Shown here: piece by piece, positions 41,473 to 50,186 of the stretch
Layout of the letters: every line of letters starts with the position of its first letter
Position numbering within the stretch: the first letter of the stretch is position 1
NCBI RefSeq assembly: GCF_002161215.1
Contig: NZ_NFMB01000005.1
Coordinates: 1-64,000, forward strand
DNA: 64,000 bases
Reading direction: 5' to 3'
DNA from: Flavonifractor sp. An10
GTDB lineage: Bacteria; Bacillota; Clostridia; Oscillospirales; Oscillospiraceae
The notes under the pieces: generated by a model
Told to the model about the DNA's origin: nothing
What the model saw: the letters and a program-made list of their open reading frames with translations, nothing else
Database searches by the model: none
Made by a program: the position numbers and the translations under genes

Positions 41473-42243
41473 TCATACACAGAGGATGCAATCTTTCAGT
41501 TCCATGGCATTGAAAGCAAGCACCGTGCTTTTCTGATCCAGGGGCAGTTCATCCCCATCCACTGTGAAGACCGCCCCGCCGGCCTCCTCCAGGATGATCC
41601 GCGCAGCGTTGTGATCCCATGGAGAGGATCGCATGGTTACAAACAGATCTGCCCGGCCTGCGGCCACTTCACACAATTCCAAGGCCACGGAACCCAGACA
41701 GCGGACACCCCGAACCTTCCGGGAGAGCCGAATCATCCGCTCTTGGTACGGATGAGGCTCCAGAAAGGTATATTGCAGGCCCGGCGTTGTCAGCAGCAGT
41801 TCCGAAAGCTCCCGCCGGTCAGAGGTATGGATCTGCGTCTGATCCTGCCATGCGCCTCCTCCGCGCTTTGCCCAGTAGAGCGTCTCACGTTCCACATCCA
41901 GCACCAGGCCGAACAGCGGGGCACTTCCCTCCCAGCACCCCACGGAGATGGCGTAGTTCTGATGCTGATTGATGAAATTCGTGGTCCCGTCGATGGGATC
42001 AATATACCAAGTCATCGACCCGGTGCGATGCGCCTCCGGCGGATACTCCTCACCCACGATGGAGTCCTGGGGGAAGGCTGTCAGTATTTCATTTCGCAAT
42101 AACTGCTCGATTTTCCGGTCCCAATGAGTAACCAGATCTTGGTGCCCCGTCTTCTGGCAGATCTCTGACTCTTCCAGACGGCACTGCCGCAGAAGATCTC
42201 CGGCATTTTGAACAACATCCACAGCAACATTGAATCTGTCCAT
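41473..42243 (-). CDS. Inositol-monophosphatase-family enzyme in the Phn operon
   Basis: A 256-residue phosphatase with the same metal motifs as the enzyme at 36.1 kb: VGEEYP near 64, WYIDPIDGTTNFIN near 80-93 and SSPWDHNAARIILEEAGG near 211. It starts at ATG 42243 with GAAGG upstream. It is the last gene of the minus-strand operon, 64 bases after the 5'-nucleotidase. Identity between the two paralogues appears moderate, so they probably have different substrates or were duplicated long ago. Confidence 0.88.
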   Translation of the reverse strand: MDRFNVAVDVVQNAGDLLRQCRLEESEICQKTGHQDLVTHWDRKIEQLLRNEILTAFPQDSIVGEEYPPEAHRTGSMTWYIDPIDGTTNFINQHQNYAISVGCWEGSAPLFGLVLDVERETLYWAKRGGGAWQDQTQIHTSDRRELSELLLTTPGLQYTFLEPHPYQERMIRLSRKVRGVRCLGSVALELCEVAAGRADLFVTMRSSPWDHNAARIILEEAGGAVFTVDGDELPLDQKSTVLAFNAMELKDCILCV

Positions 42244-42307
42244 CCTCCACCTTCTTTCCTCTGTCTGATTTATAAAACCACATTCCTTGTGGCTTGTCAA
42301 GAACGCT

Positions 42308-43828
42308 TCACCAGATCACCCGCATCTCCACGTTATGCAACTGAGGCATCGGGCTGTGGGTCTGGATGTAGCGGGCGGTGAGATCCGGCATTTCTGTGCC
42401 GCCGCGCCACAGCACGGGACATTCCCGCAGGATCTCATACCCACCGGTGCCGGTTGCCCGGTAGTTGCTGGTGCACAGACGGAAGGTCCCTCCCCCCAGC
42501 GGGGAGCCGTCCAGTTTTGCCAGGTGGATCACCCGACTGCCCACGGGCCGGCGCAGATCGAAGGTGTAGGAGAGCCCGGCGTAGAAGTCGTAGTTGTAGT
42601 GCTCCACTTTGGGCAGCAGGAACTCCTCTGCAATCTGGGGCTGGCCATCAACCAGGGTGAAGTAGGTGGCACACCGCTCCAGGGTCTGTCTCAGCACCTC
42701 CTCCGTTATCTCCAGCACCACCAGGGTGTTTGCAAAAAGGTAGGCCGCTGTCACCCCCCGCATAGTCACCGGAGAGGCCAGCCCCACTGGGTCGTTCCCC
42801 AGGCTGGTACAGGAGAAATCCGCACCGGTCTCCGCCAGCTGCACCTGGTTGAATAGGGCGGCCACCTGGCTGCTGTGAACGGCTGCCTCCAGCTTCCCCT
42901 CCGGTGGGATAGACTGGGACAACACACCGATGGGTTGGTCCAGCCAGTTCTGTACAGCATTTTCCAGAGGCAGCAGGCTCTGATAGGGCTCAGCATCATG
43001 GGTTGCGCCTACGGACATCAGTCTGGAGTGAATTTGGCTTCCAGTTCCGTCCCATTGTCCGATAATGTGGAGAAACTGTCCGGCATTTGCCGGAGGCTGA
43101 ACTGCGTAGGTGCCGGACAGCATTACGTCCTCCACCGCCATGTGCTGGTGGCCGGTCAGGAGCACATCAAAGTCCAGCTCCCGGGCGATTTTACAGGCGA
43201 GGTTTTCCCCACTGTCCGAGAGCAGCCGCCCCGTCTCCAGGTCTTCCTCAAAACCTCCGTGGTAAATGCACACCCGTATATCACATTGATCTGCCAATGC
43301 GGCACAGGCCGCTTTGGCTGCGCGGAACGCATCGGTGATGCGCAGCTGTGTTAGATTTTGTGGCTGCTCCCAGATGTTTACGAAATCGGTGACCACTCCG
43401 GTAATTCCCACCCGCAGGCCATTTCCTAAAGTATGCACAGTCCAGGGCCGGATGCGCAGTTCTCCGCCCAAATCCTCCACATTGTTGCATAGGCAAACCC
43501 CGTTCATGGCTTTCAGGTAGTCCCGAAGGGCCTCATATCCGAAGTTAAAGTCGTGGTTGCCCAGAGTGAAGTAGTCCAAGCCCATGGCGTTGAAGGCGGC
43601 GGCTACCGGGTGGACCGGCCACTGATCCCGGTTTTCCAAATAGTATTGGGTCAGGGGAGTCCCCTGCAGGGAGTCCCCCCCGTCCAGCACCAGGGTGTTC
43701 CCGTCTTTTTCCACCTGGGCGGCCAGATTCAGCAGTCCGGAGTTTTCCGGGCAGTTAGAGGCATAGTTCACCGGGAAGATATGGCCGTGGGTGTCTGAAG
43801 TATAATAGATTTGAAATGTCTTTTCCAT
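42308..43828 (-). CDS. 5'-nucleotidase/metallophosphatase
   Basis: A 506-residue two-domain UshA/YfkN-type enzyme. Metallophosphatase motifs: YYTSDTHGH (residues 8-16), LDGGDSLQGT, LGNHDFNFG and LLTGHQHM. The C-terminal 5'-nucleotidase domain binds the nucleobase. There is no signal peptide, so unlike secreted UshA it should act in the cytoplasm, on imported nucleotides or other phosphomonoesters or diesters. It starts two bases after the permease gene; GGGGG lies upstream of ATG 43828. Confidence 0.87.
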   Translation of the reverse strand: MEKTFQIYYTSDTHGHIFPVNYASNCPENSGLLNLAAQVEKDGNTLVLDGGDSLQGTPLTQYYLENRDQWPVHPVAAAFNAMGLDYFTLGNHDFNFGYEALRDYLKAMNGVCLCNNVEDLGGELRIRPWTVHTLGNGLRVGITGVVTDFVNIWEQPQNLTQLRITDAFRAAKAACAALADQCDIRVCIYHGGFEEDLETGRLLSDSGENLACKIARELDFDVLLTGHQHMAVEDVMLSGTYAVQPPANAGQFLHIIGQWDGTGSQIHSRLMSVGATHDAEPYQSLLPLENAVQNWLDQPIGVLSQSIPPEGKLEAAVHSSQVAALFNQVQLAETGADFSCTSLGNDPVGLASPVTMRGVTAAYLFANTLVVLEITEEVLRQTLERCATYFTLVDGQPQIAEEFLLPKVEHYNYDFYAGLSYTFDLRRPVGSRVIHLAKLDGSPLGGGTFRLCTSNYRATGTGGYEILRECPVLWRGGTEMPDLTARYIQTHSPMPQLHNVEMRVIW

Positions 43829-43830
43829 GA

Positions 43831-44640
43831 TTACCCCCTGGCCAGCTTGACCCGGATCTTGGTGGAGATCCACTCCACAATCAGCACCAGCACGATGAGA
43901 CCCGCCAGGATAGCGCCGGCCTCCTCCCAGCGGTAGGCGTTCATGGCGAAGATCAGGGGCGCGCCGATGCCGCCGGCTCCCACCAGACCCAGCACGGTGG
44001 CGTCCCGCAGATTGATGTCAAAACGGTAGATGGCGGTGGAGGCGAAATTGGGCATCAGTTGGGGCAGGATGCCGTAGCGGATCTTCTGCCAGGTGGTGCA
44101 GCCCGCCGCGTCCAGGGACTCCAGCACCCGCACATCCAGATCCTCGATGGCCTCGATATACATTTTGCTCACCATGCCAACCGAACACAATGACATGGTC
44201 AAAAGGCCCGCAAAGGCGCCGGGGCCGGTGACCCGGATGAACATGAGCCCGTAGACAAAGGCGGGCACGGTGCGGATGGCCATAATGATGATGCGCCCCA
44301 CAAAGGCCACGGGCTTGGGCGTCAGATTGGAGGCTGAGAGAAACGCCAGGGGAATGGAGATAATCGCGCCCACGATGGTACCCAGGAACGCGATACAGAT
44401 GGTCTCCAGCAACAGGTAGGGTACGCCCTGGGTGGTGAAGTTGAACAGCAGGTCCGTGTCCGGGTGGAAGATGCCCGCCAGGATGTTCCAGGCGATCTTG
44501 GCTCCGCTCTGAGTAGTGCCCGCCGTCTCCACGGCGGAACCACTCCAGATCAGCAGGGCCACGACCACCACAGCCACAACCAGTTCAAACACCCAGCGGC
44601 GGGGGCGCTGTTCATAGGCCGCTTCGATTCGTTTGTTCAT
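43831..44640 (-). CDS. phnE: Phosphonate-type ABC transporter permease 2
   Basis: A 269-residue PhnE-family permease with about six membrane helices and the docking loop ESLDAAGCTTWQKIRYGILPQ near 170-190. It pairs with the preceding permease to form a heterodimeric channel. The phn symbol reflects the protein family; substrate may be an organophosphate rather than a phosphonate, since no C-P lyase gene is present. Confidence 0.87.
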   Translation of the reverse strand: MNKRIEAAYEQRPRRWVFELVVAVVVVALLIWSGSAVETAGTTQSGAKIAWNILAGIFHPDTDLLFNFTTQGVPYLLLETICIAFLGTIVGAIISIPLAFLSASNLTPKPVAFVGRIIIMAIRTVPAFVYGLMFIRVTGPGAFAGLLTMSLCSVGMVSKMYIEAIEDLDVRVLESLDAAGCTTWQKIRYGILPQLMPNFASTAIYRFDINLRDATVLGLVGAGGIGAPLIFAMNAYRWEEAGAILAGLIVLVLIVEWISTKIRVKLARG

Positions 44641-44652
44641 GCCAGCCCCTCC

Positions 44653-45474
44653 TTATACCAGTCGCTTCCGGGCGGCCCGGCTGATGGTCTCAATGATGAA
44701 CACGGTGACAAACAGGGCCAGCAAGATCATGCCCACGCTGGCGTACTCCCGCCAGCCAATCTTCTCGTTCAGGATCAGGCCCAGACCGCCAGCGCCCACA
44801 TAACCCAGAATGGAGGCGTAGCGCACGTTGCCCTCAAAGCAGAACAGGCAGTTGGAGAGATAGGAGGGCAGCACCTGGGGAACAATGGCGCTGATGAAGG
44901 AGCGCACCTTGGTAGCCCCCATAGCCTCCATGGCCTCGAAGGGACCCATGTCCACGGTCTCGATCTCCTCATAGAGGATCTTGCCGATGTAGGCAAAGGT
45001 AAAGATGGCAATGGCTGTGGTGCCTGCCAGAGTGCCCAGGCCGAAGATGTAGGTGGCGATCAGGGCGGAGACCAGGGTGGGCAGGGTGCGGATGATGCTC
45101 AGCAGCAGCCGCATAGCCGCTACGATGACCCGGCTGTGGATGATATTGGTGGAGGCCAGCATGGCGAAGGGCACCACCAAAATCGAGCCGATGAAGGAGC
45201 CCAGCAGGGACATCTTGATGGTGTCAAACAGGGGCTGCCAGATCTGGGACATATAGTCCCACTCCGGCGGGATCATCTCCCCCAGGATCACAAAGAACTC
45301 CCGGATCCGGCTGACGAGAACGCCCATGTCAAAACCAGTGACCTCTACCGAGAGGGCCGTCATGGCCACCAGAATGACTGCCGCCAGGGGCGCCCGGGAG
45401 CGGGGCTTGGATACCTGTTTCCCGTTGGGGAGTGTCAGCAGTTTGGGCGGGAAGATCTTGTCGTATACGCTCAT
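44653..45474 (-). CDS. phnE: Phosphonate-type ABC transporter permease 1
   Basis: A 273-residue PhnE-family permease. Docking loop EAMEAMGATKVRSFISAIVPQ near 165-185, with a long N-terminal cytoplasmic segment before the first helix. Its start overlaps the ATPase stop by 4 bases, and the second permease follows after 12 bases. Confidence 0.87.
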   Translation of the reverse strand: MSVYDKIFPPKLLTLPNGKQVSKPRSRAPLAAVILVAMTALSVEVTGFDMGVLVSRIREFFVILGEMIPPEWDYMSQIWQPLFDTIKMSLLGSFIGSILVVPFAMLASTNIIHSRVIVAAMRLLLSIIRTLPTLVSALIATYIFGLGTLAGTTAIAIFTFAYIGKILYEEIETVDMGPFEAMEAMGATKVRSFISAIVPQVLPSYLSNCLFCFEGNVRYASILGYVGAGGLGLILNEKIGWREYASVGMILLALFVTVFIIETISRAARKRLV

Positions 45475-46223
45475 GCCGGCTCCTCCTGCTTCCCCTGGTA
45501 GATGGCGTCCAGAACCGCCTGATCCACCTGGTCCGCCGGGCCGTCGTAGACGATCTCACCGGCCCGGATGCCCACCACCCGGGTGGCATACTGGAGCGCC
45601 AGCTCCACGTGGTGGATGTTGATGAGGACTGTGATGTGCATCTCCCGGTTGATCCGCTGGAAGTCATCCATAACCTGCTTGGCGGTCACCGGGTCCAGGG
45701 AGGCCACCGGCTCGTCTGCCAGGATGATTTGTGGGTCCTGGGCCAGGGTCCGGGCCAGGGCCACCCGCTGCTGCTGGCCGCCGGAGAGCTGATCCGCCCG
45801 GACAAAGGCCTTGTCCAGAATCCCCATCTGATCCAGTGCCTCCAGGGCTTTCATCTTCTCTTCTTTCGTGAAGATACCAAACGTCGCCCGCCACCAGGGC
45901 AGGTCGGGCACAAAAGCGGTGATCACGTTTTTGATGACAGTAGTGCGGGTAATGAGATTAAAGGACTGGAAGATCATGCCGATCCGTCGGCGGAACTTCC
46001 GCAGGCTCTTCCCGTGGAGGGTCATCACGTCGGTGCCGTCCACGGTCAACTGGCCCTGGGTGATGTCGTGCATCCGGTTGATGGTGCGGATCAGGGTGGA
46101 CTTGCCCGCGCCGGACAGGCCGATGATGGCCACGAACTCCCCCTGAGCAATGGTCAGGTTGATGTGCTTCAGGGCCTCGTACCCGTTGGGATAGCGTTTT
46201 TCTACCTCTTTGAATTCAATCAT
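45471..46223 (-). CDS. phnC: Phosphonate-type ABC transporter ATP-binding subunit
   Basis: A 250-residue PhnC-family ATPase: Walker A GLSGAGKST (about 34-42), Q-loop MIFQSFNLITR, signature LSGGQQQRVALARTL, Walker B IILADEPVASLDP, H-loop NIHHVELA. ATG 46223 is preceded by GGAGAGA. A GC-rich hairpin in the 77-base spacer to the binding protein may lower expression of the transporter relative to the binding protein. Confidence 0.9.
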   Translation of the reverse strand: MIEFKEVEKRYPNGYEALKHINLTIAQGEFVAIIGLSGAGKSTLIRTINRMHDITQGQLTVDGTDVMTLHGKSLRKFRRRIGMIFQSFNLITRTTVIKNVITAFVPDLPWWRATFGIFTKEEKMKALEALDQMGILDKAFVRADQLSGGQQQRVALARTLAQDPQIILADEPVASLDPVTAKQVMDDFQRINREMHITVLINIHHVELALQYATRVVGIRAGEIVYDGPADQVDQAVLDAIYQGKQEEPA

Positions 46224-46300
46224 CGTATCTCTCTCCATTCCAAATGAGGGAGGAAAGCCGCGGCCTCCCTCCCTCGTTTGTGGTTCATGTTTGATTGGGT

Positions 46301-47386
46301 TTAACCCGCGCTGTTCAGGGACTGGATCATCTCCTGGGCGGCCCGCTCGGAGTCGTAGTCAGAGGACTTGGCGGGTAGGTAGCCGTTGTGGCTGTAGATG
46401 GCGATGACCTCCTTTCCCTCCTCGGTGTTGCCGATGTTGATGAATGCCTCGGACAGGGCGGCCTTGAAGTCGTCGTCCATGATGGGAGAGGTCTTGCTGA
46501 CGCTGATGGTGTCGTTGTAGATGGCGGGGGTGACACCCACCACAGCGGTGTCGTCCCAGATGCTGTTGGTCATGCCGTACTCGCCGGTCCACTCGTCCTC
46601 ATAGTCCCGGCGGGCATCGGCATAGGTACAGACGATGTCCACCTGACCGGAGGCCAGACGGGCGAAGGCGCTGCCGTAGGAGTCGGACTGCACCGCATGG
46701 GGCAGGTCGGTGATGTTCTTATCGAAGTTCTCCTGCAGCCACAGGGAGGGATAGATGTAACCGGCGGGAGAGGAGGAGTTGGCCACGCTCCAGTTGGCGC
46801 TGCTCACATCCTCCCAGGTGAGGGCCTCGCCGGCGTTGACCTTGGCGGCCAGCTCCTGGCCCTTCTCAGAGGGGCCGGCGATCATCAGCGCGCGGTAGCT
46901 GGTGACCTGCTCGGTGGTGGGCTCAGTGGGGGCGTTGTCGTTCCAGTCCTTGGCGTTATCGGAGTCGATGGACAGGCCGTCCCGGGTGGCGGTCAGCAGC
47001 ACGTCGCAGCCATCGTCGTAGAGCACATAGGTGCCGCCGGGGATCAGGCCCACATCGGCAGTGCCGGCGGCCAGGGCCTCGCCCACCGCCTCATAGCTGG
47101 TGCCCACGGTGATGTCCACCTCGCCCACGTCGTAGCCCAGCTTAGCCAGCTCGTCGGTGAGCATCTGCTTCAGGGGCTCTGTGGCGGTGATGATCTCCTC
47201 CGGCTCCCGAGAGGGGACGAAGGCAATGCGCAGGGTATCGATAGTCTTGTTCCCGGTCTCCTGGGTGCTGCTGGTGTCCGGCGTGCTACCGGAGCCCTGG
47301 GTGTCCTCCGTGTTCTGACCGCCGCAGCCGGCCAACAGGCCAACACACATCACGCCGGCCAGCAGGAGAGAAAGTGCTTTCTTCAT
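46301..47386 (-). CDS. phnD: Phosphonate-type ABC transporter substrate-binding lipoprotein
   Basis: A 361-residue lipoprotein with lipobox GLLAGC (Cys21) and a PhnD/PtxB-type binding domain (LRIAFVPSREPEEIITATEPLKQ, GTADVGLIPGGTYVLY, SGQVDIVCTYADARRDYE). PhnD folds bind phosphonates, phosphite or organophosphates; the exact ligand residues cannot be assigned by eye. GGAGGA precedes ATG 47386. It lies 95 bases after lacI in the same direction. Confidence 0.88.
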   Translation of the reverse strand: MKKALSLLLAGVMCVGLLAGCGGQNTEDTQGSGSTPDTSSTQETGNKTIDTLRIAFVPSREPEEIITATEPLKQMLTDELAKLGYDVGEVDITVGTSYEAVGEALAAGTADVGLIPGGTYVLYDDGCDVLLTATRDGLSIDSDNAKDWNDNAPTEPTTEQVTSYRALMIAGPSEKGQELAAKVNAGEALTWEDVSSANWSVANSSSPAGYIYPSLWLQENFDKNITDLPHAVQSDSYGSAFARLASGQVDIVCTYADARRDYEDEWTGEYGMTNSIWDDTAVVGVTPAIYNDTISVSKTSPIMDDDFKAALSEAFINIGNTEEGKEVIAIYSHNGYLPAKSSDYDSERAAQEMIQSLNSAG

Positions 47387-47481
47387 ACTGTGATCCTCCT
47401 CGATGTTTCGTTTATGTCTTGGGGTTGATTTTGGACCTATCTGTTACAGAGGGGAAACCCTCTGATAACCGTTTCTGGAAG

Positions 47482-48459
47482 TCAGGCGGTGTCGCCGATC
47501 TTTAGATGGGTAGGCACCGTGACGGTCACCGCCTGGGAGCGGCGCTGGCTGATCCGGCCGAACAGCAGCTCCAATGCGTTTTCCCACACATAGTCCGGGA
47601 ACATCTCCAGGCAAGTGCCAGTGGGCCACTTGCTCTCCAACGTCTGAATATCCTGATAAATAATGACCGCCACATCTTTCGGCACGCGAATCCCCAGCTC
47701 CCGGAAGGCCTCCAGCGCGCCCTCAGCCACCTCGTCACTGCCCAGTAGAACCGCCTCGGCCAGGGTGTGTTCCTCCACTGCCTTCTTGGCCAGGGCATAG
47801 CCGCTCTCCCGGCTGATCTCCCCCACATGGAACGTGCTGGGGTCGTACTGGCCGCGCTCCTCCAGGATGCGCTGGATGGCTGCCAGGCGGTGGGCACCGA
47901 TGCGGCCGTTGGGTCCGTCGTAGATGCCGCCGATATACCCCAGGCCGGTGTACCGCTTCTGATCCAGCAGATAGGACACCATTTTCTCCTGGCCCCGGTC
48001 GAAGTCCACCTGCACCTGGTCGAACTCATAGTTGTGCTGATTGGAGTTCACGAAAACGATGGCAAAGGACAGAGAGCGGAGAAAGTCGATCTCTTTCTTG
48101 CTGAACACACCCAGGGCAATGATGCCGTCCACTTTCTGGGGCTCCCCAAAGGTCAGCCGCACAAAGGAGACCTCATACTGGTCAGTCATCATCTGCACCA
48201 GGCAGGACAGGGAGGACAGTCGCACATTGTGCCGATCCGGGCGGATGATCCGCCAGTCCGCCACCCCGATGACCAAGTGGGTCTTGTGCTCCGCCGCCCG
48301 CCGCTGCCGGGGAGACACATACCCGAGGGCGTGGGCTGCCTGAAAAATTCTGGCCCGCACTTCCGGTGTAACAGAGATGTTATCATCCTTATTCAAAACC
48401 CGGGAGACAGCAGCAGCCGAAACCTGGGCAGCCTGGGCCACATCCTTGATCGTCGCCAT
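47482..48459 (-). CDS. LacI-family regulator of the Phn/5'-nucleotidase operon
   Basis: A 325-residue regulator with an N-terminal LacI HTH (TIKDVAQAAQVSAAAVSRVLN) and a periplasmic-binding-type effector domain of the MsmR/GalR group. It starts at ATG 48459 with AAGGGGG upstream; the frame to 48567 is upstream sequence. It heads the minus-strand operon and probably senses the imported compound, typically a sugar or nucleoside in this family. Its own promoter carries tandem repeats (see next entry). Confidence 0.88.
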   Translation of the reverse strand: MATIKDVAQAAQVSAAAVSRVLNKDDNISVTPEVRARIFQAAHALGYVSPRQRRAAEHKTHLVIGVADWRIIRPDRHNVRLSSLSCLVQMMTDQYEVSFVRLTFGEPQKVDGIIALGVFSKKEIDFLRSLSFAIVFVNSNQHNYEFDQVQVDFDRGQEKMVSYLLDQKRYTGLGYIGGIYDGPNGRIGAHRLAAIQRILEERGQYDPSTFHVGEISRESGYALAKKAVEEHTLAEAVLLGSDEVAEGALEAFRELGIRVPKDVAVIIYQDIQTLESKWPTGTCLEMFPDYVWENALELLFGRISQRRSQAVTVTVPTHLKIGDTA

Positions 48460-48490
48460 GAGGTTCCCCCTTTTATGTCGTTCTAAAACC

Positions 48491-48544
48491 ATTATATTTC
48501 TGACGCTCTCGAAGTCAATAGATTTTACTAAAATTTTACTAAAT
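48491..48544 (-). promoter_or_regulatory. Promoter of lacI with tandem 11-bp repeats
   Basis: Minus-strand TTGACT and TATAAT spaced by 16 bases (48491-48518). Directly upstream are two head-to-tail copies TTTTACTAAAA/T (48523-48544), possible regulator half-sites or an UP element. Confidence 0.65.
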
Positions 48545-48572
48545 AATAAATCTTCTATAACAGACAAGCGCC

Positions 48573-48604
48573 CTCAAATCCTGCTGGGGAATAAAACAAA
48601 GAAA
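48573..48604. repeat. att-like direct repeat copy B (candidate left end of the mobilizable element)
   Basis: CTCAAATCCTGCTGGGGAAT followed by AAAACAAA is nearly repeated at 58023 (CTCAAATCCTGCGGGGTAAT, AAAACAAA). It lies just before the first element gene and in the same orientation as the 58 kb copy. Confidence 0.5.
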
Positions 48605-48615
48605 AACCTCCACCA

Positions 48616-48644
48616 TTTACAGAAAGCCCGCGCTTCGCTATACT
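48616..48644 (+). promoter_or_regulatory. Promoter of the first element gene
   Basis: TTTACA and TATACT spaced by 17 bases, 30 bases before the start codon at 48674. Confidence 0.8.
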
Positions 48645-48673
48645 GAAGGCAGAAAAAGAATGGAGGTACGGCA

Positions 48674-49381
48674 ATGGCGGGCAGGCGGATCTGTGCTGGG
48701 TACTACCGGCGGTACGATGGCAAGGTGGTCTATGTGATTTCCACGGCCACCGATGCCGACACCGGAGAGGAGACCGTCATCTGGACTTCCTATCCTTTCG
48801 CGGATGTCCCCAGGTACTGCACCTCCAGCAAAAAATCCTTCTGCGCCTTCGTAAAAGTGGATGGAGAGCGGAAGGCCAAGTACAAGCGGCAGATAAACAT
48901 GAAGATCTCAGCGGCTGCCATCGAAAGACTGGAAGACGAGGGCTTCCGTGGGCCGGTGCGTAAAAATCAAACGCGGCAGATGGATGAAGCTTATGACTCC
49001 CGAGATTATCAGCAATCTCTTACCTACCACGCATACGCCAAGGAGCTCTGTGAGAACTGCAGCTTCGACCGGAACAAATACCGCCTCTGCGTGAAGGAAA
49101 AACGGTTCGCCGCTATCACCAGAAGTGACTTCGCCAAGCTGAAAGAGGATCTGCAGTTTTTGGACAACGCCCTGAAAACCGTCCTGTTGGAATATCAGGA
49201 CTACTTCCGGGAACGGTTTGTGGAGGGCCTGTCCATCCGCAAATATGCTGTGGCCCACCAACTCAATCGGGGTAGCGTGGACTACCTGCAAAAAAAGTTT
49301 TTCTCTGCCCTGGCTCGTCTGCTGAAGGATCGGGACGAGACGGAGGACAGGTGCCGACTGCGGAAACCGGCGCAAAACTGA
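48674..49381 (+). CDS. Element-borne protein: DUF1653-like N terminus plus sigma-like HTH
   Basis: A 235-residue protein. Residues 3-60 (RICAGYYRRYDGKVVYVIST, then GEETVIWTSYPFADVPRY) resemble DUF1653, a small beta domain. The C-terminal half is helical and ends in a pattern like a sigma-70 region 4 or phage antiterminator HTH (FVEGLSIRKYAVAHQLNRGSVDYLQKKF). GGAGG lies before ATG 48674. As first gene of the element behind its own promoter it may regulate it. The pairing of these domains is not one I know. Confidence 0.6.
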   Translation: MAGRRICAGYYRRYDGKVVYVISTATDADTGEETVIWTSYPFADVPRYCTSSKKSFCAFVKVDGERKAKYKRQINMKISAAAIERLEDEGFRGPVRKNQTRQMDEAYDSRDYQQSLTYHAYAKELCENCSFDRNKYRLCVKEKRFAAITRSDFAKLKEDLQFLDNALKTVLLEYQDYFRERFVEGLSIRKYAVAHQLNRGSVDYLQKKFFSALARLLKDRDETEDRCRLRKPAQN

Positions 49382-49394
49382 ATCGATCCAACAC

Positions 49395-49437
49395 TGGGCG
49401 GAGCGCCTGCTGAAAAAGCAGGCGCTCCGCTTTTCTG
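49395..49437 (+). terminator. Terminator after the first element gene
   Basis: GCGGAGCGCCTGCT pairs perfectly with AGCAGGCGCTCCGC, then TTTTC. Confidence 0.88.
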
Positions 49438-49563
49438 TCAGAAATATGTCAAAAGGATATTATTTCCCCAATACATAGTGAGAGGGTAAAAGAGGCACAG
49501 GTGTGTCAATTCTATGTCACTTGAGAAATGTCCTCGGGTAAAGTAGTAGGGGGGGTAATCAAA

Positions 49564-49773
49564 ATGAAAGAGTCTGCCTACAGAAATTATGAGGAGTTAC
49601 CGCTGTTTCTCAACTCAGAGACAGTGGCAAAAGTCCTGGGCGTCTCTCCATCGTCGGGATATGAGCTGATGCACGAACCAGGCTTCCCGGTGCTGCGCAT
49701 CGGCAACAGGATGGTGGTGCCCAAGGAGCAGTTCATCCAGTGGGTGAACGAGCACACAGGAGATGGCGTATGA
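49564..49773 (+). CDS. AlpA/excisionase-type HTH protein
   Basis: A 69-residue protein with the HTH_17 pattern LFLNSETVAKVLGVSPSSGYELMHEPGFPVLRIGNRMVVPKEQF. Such proteins bind att DNA as excisionases or regulate element genes. GGGGGGG eight bases before ATG 49564 fixes the start. Its stop overlaps the next start (ATGA). Confidence 0.82.
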   Translation: MKESAYRNYEELPLFLNSETVAKVLGVSPSSGYELMHEPGFPVLRIGNRMVVPKEQFIQWVNEHTGDGV

Positions 49774-50186
49774 GGTACAGCAAATACAGTGGGCGCGGAA
49801 ATTTTTTCTCTCTGCCCAACGAGGTGTTTCTCCTGGGTCTGAGTGCTGGAGAGTTGGCGGTGTACAGTTTCCTGAAACGGTGTGAGAATCGCAAGACGCA
49901 TCAGTGCTGGCCCAGCATCAAAACCATTGGACAGGCAGTGCGGATGAGCGAGAATACCGTCCGCAAGTACATCCGTCAATTGGAGGAGCGAGGACTCATC
50001 ACCACAGAACCTACAGAGGTGCTTACCAAGTCCAGCGGTCGGCGCAACGGCAATCTGCTGTTCACCCTCCGGCCGATCCAGGAGGTGATAGACCAGTATT
50101 ACGACCGCCAGTTGGAGGAACTGGAACTTGCCACCGAGCGCCAGCGTGTGGCGAAACTCCTGCGGGAGTGGGAAAGCCCCGCGTGA
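49770..50186 (+). CDS. Winged-helix (replication-initiator-like) protein
   Basis: A 138-residue protein beginning RYSKYSGRGNFFSLPNEVFLLGLSAGELAVYSFLKRCEN with an HTH_36-type winged helix (WPSIKTIGQAVRMSENTVRKYIRQLEERGLI). This is the N-terminal module of Firmicutes element replication initiators and of stand-alone regulators on mobilizable elements. Coupled by 4-base overlap to the AlpA-type gene. Confidence 0.8.
   Translation: MRYSKYSGRGNFFSLPNEVFLLGLSAGELAVYSFLKRCENRKTHQCWPSIKTIGQAVRMSENTVRKYIRQLEERGLITTEPTEVLTKSSGRRNGNLLFTLRPIQEVIDQYYDRQLEELELATERQRVAKLLREWESPA

Noticed and set aside
44464-45501. 345-residue plus-strand frame opposite the PhnE genes
   Set aside because: His/Gly/Gln-rich shadow; the permeases on the minus strand have docking loops and overlaps.
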